From: an uncultured bacterium
GTDB taxonomy: Bacteria; Verrucomicrobiota; Kiritimatiellia; RFP12; UBA1067
NCBI GenBank assembly: GCA_902802945.1
Contig: CADCOC010000041.1
Coordinates: 1 to 38,820 of the forward strand
Length of the DNA: 38,820 bases
Reading direction: 5' to 3'
In this document: piece by piece, positions 7,757-15,565 of the stretch
How the letters are laid out: each line of letters opens with the position of its first letter
How positions within the stretch are numbered: the first letter of the stretch is position 1
The notes under the pieces: generated by a model
Databases searched by the model: none
Told to the model about the DNA's origin: nothing
The model's input: the letters and a program-made list of their open reading frames with translations, nothing else
Translations under genes and position numbers: made by a program

Positions 7757-9724
7757 ATGTTTGAATCAATCGCACATAAAAGCAAATGGGCAAGCCGCCG
7801 GTTGGCGGCTGGCTGCGGGCGTTGGCTTGCGGCCGTGGCGGTCGTGTCGCTGCTTTCGGCGTCCACGGCGCGGGCGGGCGTGGCCATCTACCAAAACGTG
7901 TTCGAGGGCGGGTTCGGTTATTCCTACTACACAGGTGAAAGGTGCTTTGACTGCCACGCCTACGGTCCCTGGGGCATACCATCGTTGACCTTCTCCGTCG
8001 ACTGCGACATCAACGGAAACACTAAGACAATCGTGCTTACCGCGCAGGACACCCAGTGGCCGATAGTGGAACTCGACACGCCCGCGCCGGAATTCGACAA
8101 CGTAAACTGGGATGGCCGTGCGGCATGGTTTATTACGACCAGCAAGCGCACGAAGGTGTCTGTCTCGAACACGGTTTACAGGAGCAGCGTGTTTAAGGAC
8201 GAGGGTACGGGACGGAACATCCCGGAGGCTCCATATAGTTTCACAATCGGTACCTACGATACGCAATACCTCTACCTGTGCTTCGGCAATCCCAACGGCA
8301 CGACGGTCGGATGGGTCGAAGTCAGCATATACGATTCTTATAACGTGTGGATTGAGGGCTCATGCATCGCAACGGGAGTGAAATCGCTTCAGGTCGGAAC
8401 GACGACGTACACCGTCTATCCAGAGTCTCTTCTTGAAGGCGGCGTGCGCCAGCTCGATATTTACGTGGACGGCTCGGCGGCGGCGGGCGGGACTGGACTC
8501 AGCTGGGCGTCGCCGTTCAAGGCGATACAGGAGGCCGTGGATGCCGTGCGGCTCGACGGGACAACGGTTCATGTGAAACCGGGCGTGTACGGTCCCGCGA
8601 AATTTGACAGGACGAAGTTCTATGAAAACGGCCTCTCCTGCACAATCACCGTGGAATCGACCGACGGCCCAGAGAAAACCATCATCAACGGTGGCGGGTT
8701 GGAAGTCAGCGCAGATGGCAATTCGGCCTTTTCGGCCTCCATCGCGTGTTTCAGTTATGGCGACGATCTTTCGACGCGATACAACGACATCGTTAGGGGA
8801 TTCACGCTTCACAGTTCGCTCTATGGCGTAGAGAACGGGCGCGTGGAGAACTGCATCATATCGAATTGCTTTCAAGGCGTTAGAGGTTCGGCTGCGTACA
8901 ACTGCCTTATAGTCGGTAACGCGAGACTCGGTTATGGCGGATGGGTACTTCAGAATTGCACGGTCACGGGGAATGGAATCGGTGTCACAGCGCCTTATGC
9001 AACCAATTCCGTTATTTACGGAAACGCGAAGGAGTGTGCATACGACTCTTCGTTCAAGTACGTGACGAACTGCTGCATCCCCGTGGTCTCGATAACGGAC
9101 CAAAACAACGTCGCCATGGTCGGTCCCGGTAACATCATGAAGGCCCCGCGTTTTGTCAATGCGGCGGCGGGGGATTACCGGCTGCGGCCGGATTCGCCGT
9201 GCATCGACGCGGGGGCGGCTGGCACGGCAGTTGGCGCGACCGATCTTTCGGGCGGGATGCGCGTTCGCGGCGCGGGTGTGGACATCGGGTGTTTCGAGTT
9301 CGTGCCCACGGTGTCCGACACAAACGCGACGGCGACGGACGGGGTCGTCGTGCCGCCGGAGTGGCTGGAGGCTCACTACGGGCTGGACAGGGCCGCGTCA
9401 CCTGACGCGGCGTACCAGGCGGCCTCGTTGGCGGAGACGGCGAACCTGTGCGACGGCACGGCGTCGGGCGGGCGTCTCTCGGCATGGGAAAGCTACTTGT
9501 GGGATCTTGATCCGACGGACTCCAGCCAATATCCACACGCCGAGATCGAGATGGTCGATGGCGCGCCACGCGTGAAGGTCGTGCCCGCCAGCGCCAACCG
9601 CGCCTACTCGCTCCTCGGCAAACCAGCGCTCAAAGCACAGAGCTGGGCGCGTTCCCCCGACCTCACCGACGCCGCCTTCCTTTCCACCAACCTCTTCTTC
9701 AAGGTGTCGGTTGAGTTGAAGTAA
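7757..9724 (+). CDS. secreted right-handed beta-helix protein with choice-of-anchor-Q-like domain
   Basis: The protein has 655 residues from ATG 7757. The start was chosen because the promoter overlaps the longer GTG option. Residues ~13-41 form a signal peptide (RRLAAGCGRWLAAVAVVSLL, cleavage after ARA). A beta-rich region of unknown role is followed near residue 235 by YVDGSAAAGGTGLSWASPF and a pectate-lyase-like beta-helix with repeated N-C-I/V-T rungs. Then comes DYRLRPDSPCIDAG and a GADIGCFE-like end (GVDIGCFEF), the signature of choice-of-anchor-Q proteins. A C-terminal ~120-residue module begins PPEWLEAHYGL and contains WESYLWDLDP. The protein is probably an exported polysaccharide-binding or adhesive protein. 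No catalytic residues can be assigned. It is a single-gene transcription unit between two matching terminators. Confidence 0.75.
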   Translation: MFESIAHKSKWASRRLAAGCGRWLAAVAVVSLLSASTARAGVAIYQNVFEGGFGYSYYTGERCFDCHAYGPWGIPSLTFSVDCDINGNTKTIVLTAQDTQWPIVELDTPAPEFDNVNWDGRAAWFITTSKRTKVSVSNTVYRSSVFKDEGTGRNIPEAPYSFTIGTYDTQYLYLCFGNPNGTTVGWVEVSIYDSYNVWIEGSCIATGVKSLQVGTTTYTVYPESLLEGGVRQLDIYVDGSAAAGGTGLSWASPFKAIQEAVDAVRLDGTTVHVKPGVYGPAKFDRTKFYENGLSCTITVESTDGPEKTIINGGGLEVSADGNSAFSASIACFSYGDDLSTRYNDIVRGFTLHSSLYGVENGRVENCIISNCFQGVRGSAAYNCLIVGNARLGYGGWVLQNCTVTGNGIGVTAPYATNSVIYGNAKECAYDSSFKYVTNCCIPVVSITDQNNVAMVGPGNIMKAPRFVNAAAGDYRLRPDSPCIDAGAAGTAVGATDLSGGMRVRGAGVDIGCFEFVPTVSDTNATATDGVVVPPEWLEAHYGLDRAASPDAAYQAASLAETANLCDGTASGGRLSAWESYLWDLDPTDSSQYPHAEIEMVDGAPRVKVVPASANRAYSLLGKPALKAQSWARSPDLTDAAFLSTNLFFKVSVELK

Positions 9725-9791
9725 GGGCACCGGGCGATAATATCGCCCGGCACAGGACGCGTGGGCTGGCGGAATGATTTTGGAAAACAAA

Positions 9792-9829
9792 AAGCGGCGC
9801 TCGTGCCCTTGTGGGCATCAGCGCCGCTT
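9792..9829 (-). terminator. bidirectional intrinsic terminator (copy 2)
   Basis: AAGCGGCGC (9792-9800) pairs with GCGCCGCTT (9821-9829); inner stem TGCCC (9804-9808)/GGGCA (9813-9817) around TTGT. On the minus strand the stem is followed by TTTTTGTTTT, so it is a strong terminator for the small leftward gene at 9850. On the plus strand the tail is only TTGTTT. Sequence and flanks (AAACAAAAAGCGGCGC before, TTGCGTGT after) match copy 1 at 7579. Confidence 0.75.
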
Positions 9830-9849
9830 GTTTGCGTGTATTCTGATCT

Positions 9850-10032
9850 TCAGGATTCCGGCGGAATCACATCTTCGCTGCCTCCTCCTGATTGCAGGTG
9901 ACAAGGTACAGAAAGGCTGGACTCGCTGAGAGCGAAAGTCCACGCCGTGAACTTGCCCGTCGAGGGATCGACATGGGTAAACGACAACGAGGCGATTTCC
10001 AGGTCGCCTGCGTGTTTCTTTTGCATCTGCAT
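9850..10032 (-). CDS. small hypothetical protein (60 aa)
   Basis: A leftward frame of 60 codons begins at ATG 10032. It is preceded six bases upstream by a strong AAAGGAG (10045-10039). Two other in-frame ATGs (10038 and 10026) fit the ribosome site less well. The protein is a short basic start then a mixed body (AGDLEIASLSFTHVDPSTG) with no recognisable domain, signal or membrane segment. The ribosome site and the strong terminator right after the stop support a real gene; nothing shows what it does. Confidence 0.45.
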   Translation of the reverse strand: MQMQKKHAGDLEIASLSFTHVDPSTGKFTAWTFALSESSLSVPCHLQSGGGSEDVIPPES

Positions 10033-10045
10033 CTCCATCTCCTTT

Positions 10046-10690
10046 GAGATGACGATCTGCGTCCTCTAGGTGCGGACGCACAATCGGATTCGTGATTGCA
10101 GTCGGGTCGTTGTCGGCGTGGGCGATTTGAAACTTTTTGAGTTCTTGGGGAGTTGGACTCGTTGAACATTGGGGCAGAGCCTGATTTACAATCGCGGCTC
10201 TTGTGGGGGGCGCGTCGGCACGTTAGCGGCGGACGGCGCGGTGTGGTGCTTTCAGTATAATCATAGGCAGTATTCCTTTCTCGTTATGCTCCGAGGAGCG
10301 GTTGGGGTTTGCGGGGCGTCCACGCGGACGCCTCCAGAAATAGCGTATCATGGTGAAAACACGCGGGGGTGTTTTCATCGTGAGGTAAAGTATCGCTCGA
10401 AATCACCGGATCAACCCAGTGACCTGACTGCGTTTGAATGCACATCTGATCTGTCAAAGACCAACGCCGCCCCTTTCGGAACGACAGATAAGAAGTATAT
10501 CATTTCAGCCGTTTACGCGAAAGAGGGAAACGGAAAAATTTTATGCGGGTGCGTGGGCGCGGGGAGCTGCGGGGAGGTCGCTTAAGTGCAAGACTCTTAT
10601 GGGGATGTAGTGGCCGAACACAGTTCGGCCATCAATGCTGACGGGGGATCGGGGATGGGGGGATGGGGATTGCATGGATCGTGATTCGCT
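10046..10690. other. long gene-poor gap with hairpins and a repeat
   Basis: No convincing gene was found in these ~645 bases. A 138-codon open frame (10169-10585, plus) has no ribosome site and irregular codon use. Structures seen: TGCGTCC/GGACGCA stem at about 10054-10079, perfect GGCGTCC (10315-10321)/GGACGCC (10326-10332) with a four-base loop, and GTGAAAACAC (10353-10362)/GTGTTTTCAT (10369-10378). A TATAAT at 10256-10261 has no -35 partner. An interspersed repeat occupies 10579-10640. Confidence 0.5.
10579..10640. repeat. interspersed repeat, copy 1 (CTTA..GCAAGACTCTTATG plus GGCCGAAC hairpin)
   Basis: Two parts are shared with other places in the window. CGCTTA.G.GCAAGACTCTTATG (10580-10601) recurs at 12211-12232, and its GCAAGACTCTTA core again at 14440. 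TGGCCGAAC-ACA-GTTCGGCCA (10611-10629) plus CATCAATGCTG recurs at 14356-14385 with one base changed. The second part is a perfect 9-bp hairpin. It lies just after the stop of the leftward HNH gene. Confidence 0.65.
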
Positions 10691-12115
10691 TTAACAGTAG
10701 TTGTCGATGCTATCCGCACCTTCCCATTTTAATCCAGCGGCTTCCGTCATTCTCTGCAAAGCGCCGTCTTCGGTAAAGCACGTATGAAGGAACTCATGCC
10801 TGAAGGCACCACCTTCATGCGTGATTTTATAGGCAGCAAAATGCTTAAGGCCACTAGGAACTGTTACTGCGACTCCGATGATGCTCTTATCTGCCGACAT
10901 CACCGCCTGGATGACGTTGTTGACTCCCCAGCGTGTTCTTGAAAACTCCCTGCCGTTAGTGAGCGCAGAGAAGTAATCTTCAAGCGTCGCAGTCTCAGAA
11001 GTTGGTTCAAGTAGAAATTCTACCGATTTCCCAGCAGCCACCTTTTCCACTTTCGCAGCTATTTGATTTCCAACTCTTGCATACGAGAGATCAGATTCAT
11101 TTGGCCATTTCAATTCTTCTTCAAAACGATTCTGAGCCTCTTCGAGCGTCTTATAGATTCCTGCATAATTCTCATGCACAATACTGGCATCGGTTGCCAT
11201 CACCCTGATGACCACAAAAGGCCGATGGTCATTGGTTTCCAGTAGTACTACAAAACCACCGCGATGCGGATCTTTTCGGAAGTCTATTATCGTTGACTTG
11301 CCGTTTTTATTTTCGCTGAAAACCGCCCCCTTTGAAAGGGCGTTGGCATACTCGTCAATGGCATTCTCGGAAAAAGACGCCGGGCAAAGAGGAAACGAGG
11401 TGGGCGGGTCCCAGTTGTACTGTATCGCCCATTCGGGGTATGCACATTGCTGCTCAACTCCAATGCAATACGCTATATGTGGGTCTGGATAGTTATGGTG
11501 AGCTTCTCGCTGCTGCCACATTGTCCGCTTCTTGAACATCCATTCCGGATCTTTCTTTTGGACGTTAGTTCCTGTTGCATCCGTTTCTGGATTCCGGACA
11601 GGAGTTTTCTTTGCCCAACGCATCAGATTGGACATTGCGGTTTTCGCCTCTTCTGGCGTTACGGTACGCATCCATGACAGATCCCGCGCCTTCGGATCTT
11701 CTGTTCTTAAGCACGAGGGATCGTCGATGAACTTTTGGATGTCCCCTCCGCACAGCCACTCGATGCGCTTTCTGGTGATGGGGTTGTTTAGCGCATTTTC
11801 CAGTCGCGTAAACCATCGCAGGTTTTCGACCCTGTTGTTGCAACGATTAGTGTCTATGTGGTCAACGACATAGACACTTGAATCCCGTTCTCCGAGAAAA
11901 GCATAAGCAACGATGATATGAACCCTGTGTGAGCCCCAGAGCATGTATGCGGTCTTGTCGTCACGCTTGCCAAACGTCCAGACATTGTCCATCGGCCTTG
12001 GATTCTTGCCGGGTTTAGGATGTCGCATGATAGCCCCGTTATCCCGAACGGAGTAATGCTCGCCCTTGTAGTCGCATTCGCGGGTTTCTCGAAATGTATT
12101 CAGCAAATCATCCAT
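10691..12115 (-). CDS. HNH endonuclease, homing-type
   Basis: The protein has 474 residues from ATG 12115, set by AGAGGT upstream and by the promoter at 12146-12175. The open frame continues further upstream to 12274 but that part lies before the promoter. Residues ~15-65 look like the NUMOD4-type segment that often precedes an HNH domain (YKGEHYSVRDNGAIMRHP). The nuclease core follows: RVHIIVAYAFLG, then VVDHIDTNRCNNRVENLRW (83-101), with the metal-binding histidine of DHID and the N-N-R-xEN pattern. The C-terminal ~350 residues are a unique region with no known fold by eye. The gene is AT-richer than the phage genes and is flanked by repeats, which fits a mobile or horizontally acquired element. 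Confidence 0.75.
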   Translation of the reverse strand: MDDLLNTFRETRECDYKGEHYSVRDNGAIMRHPKPGKNPRPMDNVWTFGKRDDKTAYMLWGSHRVHIIVAYAFLGERDSSVYVVDHIDTNRCNNRVENLRWFTRLENALNNPITRKRIEWLCGGDIQKFIDDPSCLRTEDPKARDLSWMRTVTPEEAKTAMSNLMRWAKKTPVRNPETDATGTNVQKKDPEWMFKKRTMWQQREAHHNYPDPHIAYCIGVEQQCAYPEWAIQYNWDPPTSFPLCPASFSENAIDEYANALSKGAVFSENKNGKSTIIDFRKDPHRGGFVVLLETNDHRPFVVIRVMATDASIVHENYAGIYKTLEEAQNRFEEELKWPNESDLSYARVGNQIAAKVEKVAAGKSVEFLLEPTSETATLEDYFSALTNGREFSRTRWGVNNVIQAVMSADKSIIGVAVTVPSGLKHFAAYKITHEGGAFRHEFLHTCFTEDGALQRMTEAAGLKWEGADSIDNYC

Positions 12116-12145
12116 AACGTTTTTACCTCTTTGGTTGCGGGTGGA

Positions 12146-12175
12146 ATTATACTCTCTGGCCCATAAGCAAGTCAA
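12146..12175 (-). promoter_or_regulatory. promoter of the HNH endonuclease gene
   Basis: On the minus strand TTGACT (12175-12170), an 18-base spacer and a perfect TATAAT (12151-12146) form a strong promoter. Transcription should start near 12139, about 24 bases before the ATG at 12115. Confidence 0.75.
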
Positions 12176-12209
12176 GCGTGGCGTGGGGGCGCGGGGGCGT
12201 GGGGGCGGA

Positions 12210-12237
12210 CGCTTATGGGCAAGACTCTTATGTGGGA
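12210..12237. repeat. interspersed repeat, copy 2
   Basis: CGCTTATGGGCAAGACTCTTATG (12211-12232 and neighbours) matches copy 1 at 10580-10601 except for two internal bases. Just upstream, CCCATAAGC (about 12160-12168) and GCTTATGGG (12211-12219) form an inverted pair around a G-rich spacer. This copy lies between the HNH gene promoter and the end of the octapeptide-repeat gene and lacks the GGCCGAAC hairpin. Confidence 0.6.
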
Positions 12238-12270
12238 TGAACTTGGTAGAACTGGACATGAGGCGCAAGG

Positions 12271-14277
12271 TCACATGAGAAGCGTCCCAGCGAAAGCCAT
12301 GTCGGTTTCCTCGTTCTCGACACGCTCATACAAAATGCCGCATTGCCCGACTGGGATTTCAACGTCGTCGGCTTTTTTGTCATCCTCGTCATACCATTGG
12401 CCGTTGGAAAAGGTGTAGTTGTATGTGTGCTGGTCAATCGTCCAGGAAATTACATCCCCCTCTCTAGCTGCTTCTGACTTTGAGCCGAGTTTCTCTCTTT
12501 TGACTCCATCGTCCCTGACGAACGGAAGCGACAACAACTGTTTCCCCTTTTTCAGATGAACCGTCACGTAACCTTGGACTTGGGTTTTAATGCCTTCAGG
12601 CTGCGGTACCGTTTGCGGCGGAGTTTTCTTTGCAACCGGGATAGGGGAAATGCGTTTAGCCTTACTTGGCCAGTTAATTTCCTTGGATTCAAAAAGAGAA
12701 CTGTTGAACATCCCGGAATCCTTGAGCACTTTCTCAAACGAGGGACTTGCTTTAAGACGTTCATTTATCCCTTCGACGAATCCTTCAAAGAATGCGTCGT
12801 AGAGTGCCTTGTGACAATACCACTTGTCAGTCTTGCCAAAAGGTGTTTGCTTGGTAGCATCCAGCGCCTTCTTATAGAAGCACTCGTTAGTCGAACATAT
12901 TATTTCTTCGCGGAATCTGGAGTAAGCCACTACAGTAAGAATGAACTCTGAAATTACCGTACAATCGGGGTACTTCACCTGCAATTCCGAAAAGCGCGAC
13001 AAGTACTCACACAGCGCAGTCTTATTCGTTTTCGTCAGCGAATCAATGCTGGCAAACTCTCGTCGCAAGTCGCAGTAGAATTCGTATGGCGAATGGTATT
13101 CTGCTGTAGTTGACGCGGTCTCCCACCATTGCAAGACTTCTTTTACCCCTATTGGCGGAAAGGACTTGTTAGTGAGTTTCTCGATTCCCGCGATGGCAAG
13201 ATAAACAGAGTCAAGACGTTTAGAATTTTTGACAGCGCGGACGAGCGTTGCGACGAACTCTTTTTTGCCAGTAGCAACAAGATCGTTGATGGCACCGTTG
13301 CAGTTCCATTCGTAATCGCCGTTGATAATGTTCACGTAGTCATCCATTTTCAACTTAGGCGAACCGTGATGCTTAAGCGTAACGCCGTAATGGTACTGGA
13401 TAAACTTCCATTCCTTGTATTGGGCGTTGACTTCGTTTATCGCAGGGGTGATAAAATCGGTAAGATCGGGATTCTCTTTTATGGCTTGAACCAGTTTGTC
13501 ATAACTGATTCGATTGCCAGCCCTCGCTTCAGCCATGATCGGAACAAAGGAGAGTTTCGCTTCGGCCTTCTGATATTTCTCGGCAAGCGACTTTTCATCA
13601 TTTTCCAGGCGAACGAACTTGGTGTCTATTTTCGCAGTAACGTCCTTTAGATGTCGCTCGCTTTCTTCCACTTCGCGACGGATCATTTCAGGAACCGCCT
13701 GCGCAATCATGTCGGGCACGGCGGTTTTGATCATCCCGGGTACCGACTTCTCTATCATGCCGGGTACAGCGGCTTTGATTATTTCAGGAACCGACTCATC
13801 TATCATGCCGGGTACTGCGGTCTTTATCATGTCGGGCACTACATCGCCAACTATGCCGGGGACTGAATTGCTTATGATGCCTGCGACTTGGTTTTGTATA
13901 AGTTTTCTGGTCTCGGTTGCCGCAACATCGGTGGCAACCTTTGCTACGGTTTTAGTTGAAACATGGTCTAGGATTTTATCCCAGCAGAGGAAGCCGGCAA
14001 GCGAAATTGCGCCGAGAATTACCCCTATGAACTTGTACACGCTGTTGGTTGCCGCCCTCGTCTCACTCTTGATGTAGGCTTCGAGCTGGATCTTCTCGGA
14101 CAGCGCCTTCTCGACACGGTTCTGGATCATCTGCTCGAGTTCATTACCGCGAGAACTTTCGCTAGTCTTCGGTGCGTTTTCGACTGGTTGTGGAGCCGGT
14201 GCGCTTTCGGCTGGTTGTGGCTTCGGTGTGCTTTCGGCTGGTTGTGGCTTTGCGCTAGTTTTCTTAGGACGGCTCAT
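12271..14277 (-). CDS. membrane-anchored protein with eight octapeptide repeats
   Basis: The protein has 668 residues from ATG 14277, with AAAGGAG nine bases upstream. Order: Pro/Ala/Glu repeats (about 9-38, KPQPAES units), a charged helical stretch, one membrane helix (about 82-99, FIGVILGAISLAGFLCW), a Thr/Ala/Val helix, then eight tandem octapeptides (138-201) of pattern x-V-P-x-M-I-x-x. A long helical region and a C-terminal beta-rich domain of ~90 residues (VTVHLKKGKQLLSLPF ... GQWYDEDD) complete it. A short N-terminal arm before the helix and a large domain after it suggest a type II or bitopic anchor. No catalytic motif was found. It has its own promoter, and the next leftward gene is an HNH nuclease. 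Function unknown; coiled-coil-like or beta-roll scaffolding by the repeat is possible. Confidence 0.65.
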   Translation of the reverse strand: MSRPKKTSAKPQPAESTPKPQPAESAPAPQPVENAPKTSESSRGNELEQMIQNRVEKALSEKIQLEAYIKSETRAATNSVYKFIGVILGAISLAGFLCWDKILDHVSTKTVAKVATDVAATETRKLIQNQVAGIISNSVPGIVGDVVPDMIKTAVPGMIDESVPEIIKAAVPGMIEKSVPGMIKTAVPDMIAQAVPEMIRREVEESERHLKDVTAKIDTKFVRLENDEKSLAEKYQKAEAKLSFVPIMAEARAGNRISYDKLVQAIKENPDLTDFITPAINEVNAQYKEWKFIQYHYGVTLKHHGSPKLKMDDYVNIINGDYEWNCNGAINDLVATGKKEFVATLVRAVKNSKRLDSVYLAIAGIEKLTNKSFPPIGVKEVLQWWETASTTAEYHSPYEFYCDLRREFASIDSLTKTNKTALCEYLSRFSELQVKYPDCTVISEFILTVVAYSRFREEIICSTNECFYKKALDATKQTPFGKTDKWYCHKALYDAFFEGFVEGINERLKASPSFEKVLKDSGMFNSSLFESKEINWPSKAKRISPIPVAKKTPPQTVPQPEGIKTQVQGYVTVHLKKGKQLLSLPFVRDDGVKREKLGSKSEAAREGDVISWTIDQHTYNYTFSNGQWYDEDDKKADDVEIPVGQCGILYERVENEETDMAFAGTLLM
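13675..13866 (-). repeat. tandem 24-bp coding repeat, eight units
   Basis: The region encodes SVPGIVGD, VVPDMIKT, AVPGMIDE, SVPEIIKA, AVPGMIEK, SVPGMIKT, AVPDMIAQ and AVPEMIRR: exactly 64 residues with no gaps. V2 and P3 are invariant, position 4 is G/D/E, and positions 5-6 are I/M and V/I. Charge alternates at positions 7-8. The DNA units differ at many third positions, so the array is old and held by selection on the protein. Confidence 0.85.
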
Positions 14278-14319
14278 ATTGGCTTCGCTCCTTTGCAATG
14301 CTCAATTCATGACGCGGCT

Positions 14320-14348
14320 ATTATAGCATTTCTCCGCAGTCGTTTGCA
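14320..14348 (-). promoter_or_regulatory. promoter of the octapeptide-repeat gene
   Basis: On the minus strand a perfect TATAAT (14325-14320) lies ~42 bases before the ATG at 14277. The -35 candidate TGCAAA (14348-14343) at 17-base spacing is weak. It separates this gene from the leftward operon 14508-16114, so they are probably not co-transcribed. Confidence 0.5.
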
Positions 14349-14355
14349 GATGGGA

Positions 14356-14451
14356 TGGCCGAACACGGTTCGGCCATCAATGCTGGTTCGGACGTCGATG
14401 GCGATTCGGCCATCAATGGTGGCGGGGGGTGGGATAAGAGCAAGACTCTTA
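14356..14451. repeat. interspersed repeat, copy 3
   Basis: TGGCCGAAC-ACG-GTTCGGCCA followed by TCAATGCTG (14356-14385) repeats 10611-10640 with one difference. A second partial unit TTCGGCCATCAATG lies at 14405-14418, and GCAAGACTCTTA (14440-14451) repeats the core of copies 1 and 2. The two parts are in the opposite order to copy 1. Copies 1 and 3 bracket the HNH/octapeptide pair. A 61-codon leftward frame through this stretch (14307-14492) is judged not to be a gene. Confidence 0.6.
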
Positions 14452-14507
14452 GGTGGTGCGCGATTGCGGGAGGTGATTGCGGTGGATTGCATGATATTCC
14501 TTTCAGG

Positions 14508-15545
14508 TTAGCGGAGGTCGTGGTCGATGTCAAGGTCGGGGTTGACGCTCACCGTGCGGGAGCCGTTTTCCCAAGCGGCGGTGCGGTCGGAGCGGAACGA
14601 CTCGGAATCGACCGTGCCCTCGGACTTGATCTTGGCGAGCTCGCGGAGGATCACCTCGGTCGTTTTCGGGGCGAAGATGAAGTCGGGGTCTTCGATGCGG
14701 GACCAGATAAGCTTCACGAGGCGGTCGCGCTTGTCGTATGCATCATTCGCCTTGCTTGGCGCGGTCATCTCCTCAATGTCGCGGCGGTAGGTACGCGGGC
14801 ACTTCGATGCTCCGGCTTGGGTGGCGACGAACCAGTCGCGTATATACTTGAAGCCGGGGCGCTTGTATTTCTTCTTGGGCTTACCGGCGTCGGCCTGGCG
14901 GATGGCCGTGATGTAGTCCAGAAAGAACTGGAGCCATAGCGTGCGCCGCTTGTTCGTGCGGTTGCGGCTGAAGCGCGGGCGCGAGCTGATTTCCGGGAAG
15001 ATGTAGTTGAGCGGGCCTCTGTTGGCAACGATCTTGGTCCCGGTCTCGTCCAGGGAGAACAGCTCGCTCAGAAGGACGGCCCTTCCAGCCCAGCTCGCCG
15101 GCGGCGAAGCCTCGTTGCTTCCCAGGATGATCGAGGTGTCGGGTCCGTGCAGGGGGTAGAAGTTGGGGCGGGGGTCGTCGCAGTAGTAGAACTGGCGGTG
15201 GCGCAAGAAACCGAAGCAGCACACGTTGCCGGAGTGGGTGATGGGCGCGCTGCACCCGAAGAAGCCCTTGATGAAGATTTCAAGGCCGACGTGGGAGAAG
15301 AGCGCGTTCACCAGCTGTTCGGCGGACAGCGGTATGGGCGCGTGGCAGCCGCTGCACGTGGCGTCGCGGATGGCGACGATGCCGCCGCAGCGGGGACATT
15401 CCGCGAGCGTGGCGGGATGTCGGGCGTCCTTGATGAAGATCCCCTTTGCAAGCAGCGGGCTGCTGGCGGGGAGCGGGCGGGTGAGTTCAGGGATCTGGGG
15501 GCCAGAACCTCCAATGGCAAGATGGTTGCCTATGACGTTGAACAT
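14508..15545 (-). CDS. zinc-ribbon protein of unknown function
   Basis: The protein has 345 residues; AAAAGGATTTTCGT precedes the ATG at 15545. Residues ~49-70 contain two CxxC knuckles (CPRCGG and CSGC) of a zinc ribbon. Further cysteines occur near 97-110 (GCSAPI, VCCFGF). Residues ~185-215 are Arg-rich (RPRFSRNRTNKRRT) and followed by an aromatic helix. It is the second gene of a leftward operon, 20 bases after 15566. No family recognised. The zinc ribbon and the basic patch fit nucleic-acid binding (inference). It could be phage or host; the operon diverges from the phage early genes. Confidence 0.6.
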   Translation of the reverse strand: MFNVIGNHLAIGGSGPQIPELTRPLPASSPLLAKGIFIKDARHPATLAECPRCGGIVAIRDATCSGCHAPIPLSAEQLVNALFSHVGLEIFIKGFFGCSAPITHSGNVCCFGFLRHRQFYYCDDPRPNFYPLHGPDTSIILGSNEASPPASWAGRAVLLSELFSLDETGTKIVANRGPLNYIFPEISSRPRFSRNRTNKRRTLWLQFFLDYITAIRQADAGKPKKKYKRPGFKYIRDWFVATQAGASKCPRTYRRDIEEMTAPSKANDAYDKRDRLVKLIWSRIEDPDFIFAPKTTEVILRELAKIKSEGTVDSESFRSDRTAAWENGSRTVSVNPDLDIDHDLR

Positions 15546-15565
15546 ACGAAAATCCTTTTGAAAGG

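Noticed and set aside
10169..10585. 138-codon rightward open frame
   Set aside because: No ribosome site, crosses three hairpins and a repeat, mixed codon use. Treated as non-coding.
12116..12274. Upstream extension of the HNH gene
   Set aside because: It lies on and above the promoter TTGACT-18-TATAAT and through a repeat; the ATG at 12115 has a ribosome site.
14307..14492. 61-codon leftward open frame with AAAGGAATATC before its ATG
   Set aside because: It runs through the interspersed repeat; a similar short peptide (SIDGRTVFGH) appears at the other copy near 10.6 kb, so the likeness comes from the repeat DNA. A small protein is not excluded.
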